From JBBTYG01 sp964483045 (lineage in GTDB: Bacteria > Patescibacteriota > Minisyncoccia > UBA6257 > 2-01-FULL-56-20): a DNA stretch of 6,411 nt. Location: the NCBI GenBank assembly GCA_964483045.1, contig CAYZZK010000057.1:1-6411 (forward strand), read 5' to 3'. The notes below the pieces were generated by a model. It ran no database searches. It was not told the DNA's origin and saw only the letters and a program-made list of their open reading frames with translations. The stretch's first letter is position 1; the number at the start of each line of letters is the position of its first letter. Made by a program: the position numbers and the translations under genes. Below are positions 1 to 3,941 of the stretch, piece by piece.

Positions 1-429
1 AAACTTCTTGAGAAAGCTTTTGCCAAAAAAGATTATCAACAGGTAAAAACACTGGCCGAACAGGGCATTAAACAAGACCAGAAATACGCGGGCTTGGTTC
101 TCGATTGGCAGCAATATCTGTTCAAAGTGGCCAGGGCGGAAAAAAATATGCCTCTGATCCGCCATTATCTGCGGGAGTTTTTCCTGCAAAGCGGTGAATG
201 GAATTATTTAAATGATTACAAAAAAACTTGTTCGAACGATATAACAATAATTCAAGATTTGAAAGAAAAATTTGAAGAAGAAAAAAACAAGAATCAAAAG
301 CTTTACAAAGAAAGAGGGCCGATTTTAGATGAAAATAAAAGATTAACAAAAGAAAACGAAAATCTTGAGAAACGAAATATTGAGCTTGAAAACTTTAGTA
401 GTTCAAAAAATGGAAAAATTGAGTCTTAA
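1..429 (+). CDS. 3' part of a helical protein with a coiled-coil tail (5' end outside window)
   Basis: The frame is open from the first base to the TAA at 427-429, so the start lies before the window; a TTG at 94 is not a convincing start. About 142 residues are visible. The first 75 are helical and resemble a TPR-like repeat (KLLEKAFAKKDYQQVKTLAE, then a Trp-containing helix and REFFLQSGEWNYLNDYKK). This loosely recalls the region after SWIM zinc fingers in some bacterial proteins, but no zinc motif is visible, so that is a weak guess. From about base 238 the protein becomes a highly charged Lys/Glu/Asn coiled coil (KEKFEEEKNKNQKLYKE and onward). Base composition also changes near base 205, from mixed to strongly AT-rich, which could mark a fusion or an element boundary. 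It overlaps the next gene by 20 bases, suggesting co-transcription. Function unknown. Confidence 0.75.
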   Translation, partial: KLLEKAFAKKDYQQVKTLAEQGIKQDQKYAGLVLDWQQYLFKVARAEKNMPLIRHYLREFFLQSGEWNYLNDYKKTCSNDITIIQDLKEKFEEEKNKNQKLYKERGPILDENKRLTKENENLEKRNIELENFSSSKNGKIES

Positions 430-814
430 GCAATTAAAATTCACTACTCACTACCTTGAGACCGGAAATGCGACCGAAGCGGCTATGCAGGTCTATAAGC
501 CAAAGAATCGCAATACGGCGCATTCTATTGGCAGCGAGAACCTGCGAAAACCTGCGATTAGGGCGTATTTAGACGATAAGGCAACAAATGCCGTATCAAT
601 GGTCTATAAGCTCTCTCAGAAGGCAAAAAATGAAGCTGTGAGGTTGAATGCAAGTCGAGACATTCTAGATCGAGCCGGTTATTTCGTGAACAAAACTATT
701 GTTGCAGAAGTTGAATACAGGGAATCGCCGGAGTTTGAGCTACGTCGTGAAGCAGAAGAATTAAGAGAAGAAATGAGGGACAAGCTTAAATCTTTAAGGG
801 AGAGCAAGGAATAA
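410..814 (+). CDS. Phage-type terminase small subunit-like protein
   Basis: This 134-residue protein begins MEKLSLKQLKFTTHYLETGN, followed by ATEAAMQVYKPKN, SIGSENLRKPAIRAYLDD and later NEAVRLNASRDILDRAGY. These are the hallmarks of the Terminase_2 small-subunit family: an N-terminal helix-turn-helix that recognises packaging DNA, then an 'RL.A..DILDRAG' segment. The C-terminal 35 residues are a charged helix (EFELRREAEELREEMRDKLK). In phages the small subunit selects DNA and hands it to the large ATPase/nuclease subunit. No large subunit, portal or capsid gene is present here. I chose the ATG at 410, which puts the family motif next to the N-terminus; a TTG at 365 would add 15 residues. The start lies inside the end of the preceding gene and no Shine-Dalgarno sequence is seen. 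Orphan homologues occur in many genomes, so a role as a DNA-binding regulator is possible. Confidence 0.78.
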   Translation: MEKLSLKQLKFTTHYLETGNATEAAMQVYKPKNRNTAHSIGSENLRKPAIRAYLDDKATNAVSMVYKLSQKAKNEAVRLNASRDILDRAGYFVNKTIVAEVEYRESPEFELRREAEELREEMRDKLKSLRESKE

Positions 815-831
815 ACTTACTCTGAATCTTC

Positions 832-1707
832 CTAGTTGCTATAGCAATTCATTGTGCCGAAAGACCAAGTGCAGTTTGTTCTTGTCGGTACTGGTTGTGT
901 TGCAGGTAGGCCTATAGAGATCAAATAGTTATTAATTAATGTCTGAAATTTTTGATCTATATTAAAATCGTAATTTAGAATTTGTTGATTTATCAAACTG
1001 ATTTGGGCCTGTATAGTTCTAGTATCTTTTCCGTAATTATTAAGTAGATCTTGAATATCATTAGGAAGACTAGAGAATTCACTTGGTGTTAAAGGAGGAT
1101 TATAAAGATATTTCAATAATATATTTTTTTGAATCAAGTAGGGATCATTTTGTTTTATTTTTTCCTTTATTGAGTTCAGTAAAGTCACGAATTGAGTGGA
1201 ATTCATCGTATTCGTATTAATAGCCTCCAATTGCGCGGTTGTTATCCATCCGTTATCAAGCCATTTTTTTTCTTCGGGAGAAAGCTCATTATTCAAAACA
1301 GCCTGAGGACTATTTTGCTGAATTAAGCATTGAGCATCACCATTTTGTGGACAGTAAAATTTCTGCCCAGTAGGACAATTCGTCCAATAATTGCCATTAC
1401 AAAGAGTTGTATTCGGCGGAGGTACGATTGCTTGTTGAGCCGTGTTGTCGGAAGAAGGTTTTGGTTTTGAAACAATGTTATTTTGTTTTTGGTTCGGGGA
1501 TATCTCAAAAGAATTAGAATTATGTTTTTTAGACTTATCGGGCGGCGTCAAAGAGATTGGGCTTGACGGAGTTTGAGTCGAAAGAAACCACGTAAAGGGG
1601 TTCCAATTCCACGTGAACGGATTCCACCATGCCGCCAATGATATTTGCGGAATAATTAAAAAGCCGACCAATAACAGCAGAAATATTTTAGGAAAGTATT
1701 TTTTCAT
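832..1707 (-). CDS. Secreted cysteine-containing protein of unknown function
   Basis: The protein has 291 residues from the ATG at 1707-1705. That start gives a clean signal peptide (MKKYFPK, then a hydrophobic core, then a likely cut at SLA/AWW); an in-frame ATG at 1767 would place 20 unsuitable residues before it. There is no lipobox. Mature residues begin with a tandem Trp repeat (WWNPFTW, NWNPFTW), a style I associate with Parcubacteria exported proteins. A Ser/Pro/Asn/Gln-rich linker follows to about residue 110. Next comes a small module with four cysteines (LCNGNYWTNC, then YCPQNGDAQC), a mostly helical Asn/Gln-rich domain with an ELSPEEKKWLDNG helix, and a C-terminal pair of cysteines (NCTWSFGTMNC). 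The six cysteines suggest disulfides and an extracytoplasmic place. It lies convergent to the terminase-like gene (17 bases between stops). Likely cargo of the element; the role cannot be inferred. Confidence 0.8.
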   Translation of the reverse strand: MKKYFPKIFLLLLVGFLIIPQISLAAWWNPFTWNWNPFTWFLSTQTPSSPISLTPPDKSKKHNSNSFEISPNQKQNNIVSKPKPSSDNTAQQAIVPPPNTTLCNGNYWTNCPTGQKFYCPQNGDAQCLIQQNSPQAVLNNELSPEEKKWLDNGWITTAQLEAINTNTMNSTQFVTLLNSIKEKIKQNDPYLIQKNILLKYLYNPPLTPSEFSSLPNDIQDLLNNYGKDTRTIQAQISLINQQILNYDFNIDQKFQTLINNYLISIGLPATQPVPTRTNCTWSFGTMNCYSN

Positions 1708-1826
1708 CGGTTTTTTGCAGCTGGAAACACAAAGCTCCCAGCCAGCGATAGCCTTGCGGCTACCCATACCTCTTTCGAGATATGACCGATGAAGGTTGCT
1801 CTGACTAGGAGCTTAATACCCTTCAT
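1704..1826 (-). CDS. Possible 40-residue leader ORF, stop overlapping the next start (ATGA)
   Basis: On the - strand an ATG at 1826 opens a 40-codon frame (MKGIKLLVRATF, ending FPAAKNR). Its TGA at 1706-1704 overlaps the ATG of the secreted protein gene in the arrangement ATGA, the usual geometry of translational coupling. The frame continues upstream through further ATGs at 1841 and 1850 to a stop just before. The bases around both starts are the same (CAAAAACCGATGAA), so the initiation site is duplicated. Against a real gene: no Shine-Dalgarno sequence, no recognisable domain, and the same bases form strong hairpins that would explain conservation without coding. Translation of this leader would disrupt those hairpins and could be part of the control. 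Confidence 0.35.
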   Translation of the reverse strand: MKGIKLLVRATFIGHISKEVWVAARLSLAGSFVFPAAKNR

Positions 1827-1882
1827 CGGTTTTTGAGCCATGCCGCGCATTGCTGCGAGGTTTAGGCATTCTGTTCAGTTGT
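1708..1882 (-). ncRNA. Structured 5' leader of the secreted protein gene
   Basis: About 175 bases of leader lie between the predicted transcription start (about 1882) and the ATG at 1707. By eye it contains, in - strand order, a CGCA-GCAA-TGCG hairpin (1857-1846); a long hairpin A (1830-1785) with an 11-bp outer stem ACCGATGAAGG/CCTTCATCGGT, an inner GCTC/GAGC stem and loop CTAGTCA; hairpin B (1784-1765), 8 bp with a GAAA loop; hairpin C (1764-1747), 7 bp with a GCAA loop; and hairpin D (1742-1720), 7 bp. A, B and C abut with no spacer. B, C and D each contain one pair that is G-U on this strand and would be A-C on the other, which assigns the RNA to the - strand. I do not match it to a known riboswitch class. 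Confidence 0.5.
1785..1830 (-). repeat. 46-bp imperfect palindrome with 11-bp arms (hairpin A)
   Basis: The perfect 11-bp arms occupy 1785-1795 and 1820-1830. The asymmetric interior holds a 4-bp inner stem (1798-1801 with 1809-1812) and a 7-base loop reading CTAGTCA on the - strand. On the + strand the right arm is followed by five T, so a + transcript could also use it as a weak terminator, though the 24-base interior is long for that. Confidence 0.65.
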
Positions 1883-1888
1883 ATCTTT

Positions 1889-1917
1889 ACTCTAAACTCC
1901 TTTTTCGGGGTTTTCAA
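1889..1917 (-). promoter_or_regulatory. Predicted promoter for the leader and secreted protein gene
   Basis: On the - strand TTGAAA (1917-1912; 5 of 6 to TTGACA) is followed after exactly 17 bases by TAGAGT (1894-1889; 4 of 6 to TATAAT). The expected transcription start is near 1882, which leaves the hairpins intact in the transcript. It sits back to back with the + strand promoter. Confidence 0.5.
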
Positions 1918-1923
1918 ATGCCC

Positions 1924-1952
1924 TTGTTTCTAATTCGTGGGCGTGGTACGAT
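1924..1952 (+). promoter_or_regulatory. Predicted promoter for the small gene and recombinase
   Basis: TTGTTT (1924-1929) is followed after 17 bases by TACGAT (1947-1952), preceded by TGG, which makes an extended -10 of the TGnTA type. The start would fall near 1959, just before the first leader hairpin. The -35 match is weak (3 of 6). Confidence 0.45.
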
Positions 1953-1958
1953 ATAAGC

Positions 1959-2076
1959 ACATTGCAGGGTAGTAATCCTGCGATTGGGCACTACAAGCCC
2001 CAAAAGCTGCTAGGCGTTGTTAGTCACAGCGCAAGTATCTTTTGGGGATTTTTATTTACCCCAAAAGCATCCTGCG
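1959..2076 (+). ncRNA. Structured 5' leader with exclusive hairpins, ends at the small gene's start
   Basis: Five hairpins can be drawn. H1 is 1961-1968 with 1977-1984 (one U-G pair), loop GTAGTAAT. H2 is GGGC/GCCC, 1986-1989 with 1997-2000, loop ACTACAA. H3 is CCCCAAAAG 1998-2006 with CTTTTGGGG 2039-2047, enclosing GCGTTG/CAGCGC (2014-2019 with 2027-2032, one U-G pair) and the loop TTAGTCA. H4 is 2039-2047 with 2059-2067. H5 is GCATC/GATGC, 2067-2071 with 2076-2080, which contains the start codon. H3 excludes both H2 and H4. H3 is followed by ATTTTTATTT and so resembles a terminator. The loops of H1 and H2 are complementary over five bases. The U-G pairs place the RNA on the + strand. The class is unknown to me. 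Confidence 0.55.
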
Positions 2077-2078
2077 AT
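1975..2078. repeat. Two interleaved 10-bp direct repeats ending at a start codon
   Basis: ATCCTGCGAT occurs at 1975-1984 and 2069-2078. CCCCAAAAGC occurs at 1998-2007 and 2059-2068. The second copies are joined without a gap and end in the AT of the ATG at 2077. The first copies are arms of hairpins H1 and H3. Confidence 0.8.
1998..2050 (+). terminator. Terminator-like hairpin inside the leader (possible attenuator)
   Basis: A 9-bp perfect stem (1998-2006 with 2039-2047), GC-rich at its base, carries an inner 6-bp hairpin and runs straight into an A-T5-A-T3 tract. The interior is 32 bases, longer than in a simple intrinsic terminator, so efficiency is uncertain. It lies upstream of the genes it would control, hence attenuation rather than ordinary 3' end formation. 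Confidence 0.4.
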
Positions 2079-2265
2079 GCTTAGCATAGAACACCTAAGA
2101 AAAATTGATTCGACTTTAAATGCAGTTCCCGACGAGGAACTTACTAAAGCCATAGAACACATGACTGATTTAGCACAGTTAGCTTTCGAGGTCTGGTGGA
2201 AAAAGCATGATTCCAAAAATCCCATTAAGGTCTTACATGAATCCGAAAGGAAGAATAAAATATAA
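2077..2265 (+). CDS. Small helical protein encoded just before the recombinase
   Basis: This 62-residue acidic/basic helical protein starts MLSIEHLRKIDSTLNAVPDE and contains an aromatic stretch LAQLAFEVWWKKH followed by a short basic tail. No cysteines, no signal peptide and no named domain are visible. It ends 2 bases before the recombinase start, so the two are very probably co-translated. From memory, similar short frames precede serine recombinases in other Patescibacteria, but I cannot verify this here. A recombination-directionality or regulatory partner is a reasonable guess from position only. I chose the ATG at 2077 because the longer frame from TTG 2017 would translate the structured leader. 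No Shine-Dalgarno sequence is present, and the start codon is part of hairpin H5. Confidence 0.7.
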   Translation: MLSIEHLRKIDSTLNAVPDEELTKAIEHMTDLAQLAFEVWWKKHDSKNPIKVLHESERKNKI

Positions 2266-2267
2266 TC

Positions 2268-3791
2268 ATGGATGCTGAGAAACAAAAAACAGGGATAATT
2301 TATTGCCGGGTATCATCGAAAGATCAGGTCGATGGAACGAGCTTAGGATCTCAAGAAAGAATTTGCAAAGATTATGCTCAACGAAATGGGATTAGAATTT
2401 TAGAGATCTATGTTGAAAAGGGAGAATCGGCAAAAACTGCTGATAGAACGCAATTTACAAAAGCAATCAATTTCTGCATGTCCAAAAAGAAATTAGTTGA
2501 TTACTTTATCGTTTATAAGGTTGATCGATTCTCGAGAAAAAACTTTGATTATGCAATTATTGTCTCTAAATTGAGACTTTGCGGCACGGAGTTACGATCA
2601 GCAACAGAACCGATTAATGAAACTGCTTTTGGTAAGTGGATGGCAGGCATGTTATCAGTGTCGGCAGAATTTGATAATGACGTTCGAACCGAACGCACAA
2701 GGAATGGGATGCTGGAGCGCATAAAGCAGGGTATTTGGATACTAAGAGCTCCTATAGGCTATTATCGTCCTTCTCCGGGGTCGAACATTACACCGCAGGC
2801 AGATGTCGCTACGTATATCCGCTTAGCATTTGAAGAATACGCCAAAGGTACTCACAGCTATCAATCCCTAGCTACTTTTCTTAAAGATCGAGGCATGAAA
2901 ACAGCAGAAAATAAAATGCCGTGCGCTCAACTCATCGAAAAGATAATAAAAAATCCTTTGTACTGCGGAATTATGGAGGTAAAAGGTGACAGGTACGAGG
3001 GTTCCTTCGAACCAATAATAAGCAGAGAGCTTTTCGAGCAATGCCAAGAGGGATATAAAAGGCGTGCATCAAAATCTGTTCCACATTCGGCTCTTAATCC
3101 AGATTTTCCACTTCGAAGGGAAGTTGTCTGCATATTTTGCAGTCAGCCCTTAACTGGAAGCTTTTCTCGTGGAAGACGTGGAAAACGCTATGGCTACTAC
3201 CACCATCACAAGCAGAATTGCGAAATGGCGAAATCGATCCGGAAAGAAAAACTCGAAGGCATCTTTGTTGAATATCTTAAAAATATTTCTCCTAACGCTA
3301 AATACGAAAAAGCATTTAAAGAAATCGTGGTGCGCACATGGAAAGAGAACTATCAAAAGTTTAGCGAGGTGAATATGAAAGTCCGAAAAGAAATTGATAA
3401 TCTAGAAGGGGAACGTCTAAAGATTTTCGAACTTCATCGTGCGCAGAAATATACCGACGATGAATTTCTAGAGCAAAAGAATTTGATTACGGAAAGAATA
3501 AATCAGAAAAATACTCTTCTGCGAGAAAATCAGATTGAAGAATTCAAAATGGATGAAGCTTTGGCATTTTTCTTCGAGTTTGCAAGAGACACCGCGAAAA
3601 CATGGTCAGAGTTGGAATATCCAGATCGCCTTCGATTCCAAAAGAAAATTTTTGAAGGGAAATTAACGTTTGACGGAGAAAAATTTGGAACCCCGAAATT
3701 AACCCCGATTTACAAGCTGAACGGGGAATATGACGGTAAAAAATCCCACTTAGTAGCGCCAACGGGATTCGAACCCGTGTACCAGGCTTGA
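2268..3791 (+). CDS. Large serine recombinase (site-specific integrase type)
   Basis: The 507-residue protein has the standard order of a large serine recombinase. Residues 9-155 are the catalytic resolvase domain, with YCRVSSKDQ placing the nucleophile at Ser16 beside Arg14, DRFSR at 86-90, and the long E-helix motif AEFDNDVRTERTRNGM at 133-148. Residues about 161-265 are the DNA-binding 'recombinase' domain (APIGYYRPSPG; IIKNPLYCGIMEVKG). Residues 285-325 are a zinc ribbon with Cys288, Cys291 and Cys318; a histidine in YYHHH (312-314) stands where a cysteine is usual. A coiled coil follows (about 370-450). The enzyme would cut and exchange attachment sites through a Ser-DNA link. The last 13 residues (LVAPTGFEPVYQA) are read mostly from the antisense of the tRNA-Glu gene, so the true functional end is probably near residue 494. 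The gene is AT-rich compared with the genes to its right. Confidence 0.93.
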   Translation: MDAEKQKTGIIYCRVSSKDQVDGTSLGSQERICKDYAQRNGIRILEIYVEKGESAKTADRTQFTKAINFCMSKKKLVDYFIVYKVDRFSRKNFDYAIIVSKLRLCGTELRSATEPINETAFGKWMAGMLSVSAEFDNDVRTERTRNGMLERIKQGIWILRAPIGYYRPSPGSNITPQADVATYIRLAFEEYAKGTHSYQSLATFLKDRGMKTAENKMPCAQLIEKIIKNPLYCGIMEVKGDRYEGSFEPIISRELFEQCQEGYKRRASKSVPHSALNPDFPLRREVVCIFCSQPLTGSFSRGRRGKRYGYYHHHKQNCEMAKSIRKEKLEGIFVEYLKNISPNAKYEKAFKEIVVRTWKENYQKFSEVNMKVRKEIDNLEGERLKIFELHRAQKYTDDEFLEQKNLITERINQKNTLLRENQIEEFKMDEALAFFFEFARDTAKTWSELEYPDRLRFQKKIFEGKLTFDGEKFGTPKLTPIYKLNGEYDGKKSHLVAPTGFEPVYQA

Positions 3792-3828
3792 AAAGCCTGT
3801 GTCCTAGGCCAGACTAGACGATGGCGCC
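3754..3828 (-). tRNA. tRNA-Glu (anticodon UUC)
   Basis: The - strand folds as a 75-base tRNA. The acceptor stem is GGCGCCA with TGGCGCT (one G-U closing pair). The D arm is GTCTAGTCTGGCCTAGGA, two bases longer than in E. coli tRNA-Glu. The anticodon stem CAGGC/GCCTG encloses loop TTTTCAA with anticodon TTC. The T arm is ACGGG-TTCGAAT-CCCGT. The discriminator is A and CCA is not encoded (the next bases are CTA), so a CCA-adding enzyme must finish it. A T6 run follows at 3743-3738. The recombinase frame overlaps the last 38 bases of the tRNA in antisense, the usual picture when an element sits in the 3' end of a tRNA gene. Confidence 0.95.
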
Positions 3829-3854
3829 ATACTGGTAGATTTTACTTCGCGAGT

Positions 3855-3860
3855 ATTGTA
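3855..3860 (-). promoter_or_regulatory. Candidate -10 box for tRNA-Glu
   Basis: TACAAT (5 of 6) lies on the - strand 26 bases before the tRNA 5' end. No convincing -35 hexamer is seen at the normal spacing, so this rests on the -10 alone. Confidence 0.35.
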
Positions 3861-3928
3861 TTTCGCAAGTCGAAGCATGATTTCAGAATTATTCTGCGTC
3901 AATCAGATAGAAATTTTTATGATTGTAG

Positions 3929-3934
3929 TATAAT
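3929..3934 (+). promoter_or_regulatory. -10 box TATAAT placing transcription start at the prepilin ATG
   Basis: A perfect TATAAT ends 7 bases before the ATG at 3942, so transcription should begin at or within one base of that ATG and give a leaderless mRNA. The -35 region is poor. The placement supports ATG 3942 over the GTG at 3936. Confidence 0.55.
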
Positions 3935-3941
3935 AGTGGCA

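Larger units (their letters stand above)
1703..1834. repeat. 13-bp direct repeat (1703-1715 and 1822-1834) covering two start codons
   Basis: TTCATCGGTTTTT on the + strand occurs at 1703-1715 and again at 1822-1834. Read on the - strand each copy gives AAAAACCGATGAA with an ATG inside: the secreted protein start (1707) and the leader ORF start (1826). The arm TTCATCGGT of hairpin A (- strand 1793-1785) can pair with either copy. Confidence 0.7.

Noticed and set aside
1767..1767. Start of the secreted protein at 1767 (20 residues longer)
   Set aside because: The added residues would precede and spoil the signal peptide, and they are read from the leader hairpins.
1747..1784. c-di-GMP (GEMM) riboswitch, because of GAAA and GCAA hairpins in series
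   Set aside because: The conserved GGCAAACC and GACGCAAAGCC segments are absent.
1820..1832. Hammerhead ribozyme core from CCGATGAAG near a GAAA
   Set aside because: The invariant CUGAUGA is not matched, and the GAAA is a hairpin loop rather than a junction strand.
1785..2026. Long-range kissing of TGACTAG (1802-1808) with TTAGTCA (2020-2026) in one + strand RNA
   Set aside because: All seven bases pair, but the left hairpins have A-C mismatches on the + strand and a - strand promoter lies between. Two divergent RNAs sharing one loop sequence explain the complementarity better.
1846..2032. Integron attC-like sites from GCCTAAAC and GTTAG segments
   Set aside because: The paired R and L boxes with their spacing are not present and no tyrosine integron integrase is encoded.
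2017..2076. Upstream TTG start for the small gene at 2017
   Set aside because: It would translate the H3-H4 hairpins and give an unlikely N-terminus; the ATG at 2077 is better.
2261..2266. Perfect TATAAT just before the recombinase ATG as its own promoter
   Set aside because: It ends one base before the ATG, so transcription would start inside the gene with no in-frame start nearby. The bases belong to the end of the small gene (ATA TAA).
231..3774. TTCGAAC at 231-237 and at 3768-3774 (T loop of tRNA-Glu) as a pair of attachment cores
   Set aside because: Only seven bases match and TTCGAA is palindromic. Integration in the T loop should leave a tRNA 3' fragment just left of 231, and the bases there are unrelated coding sequence.
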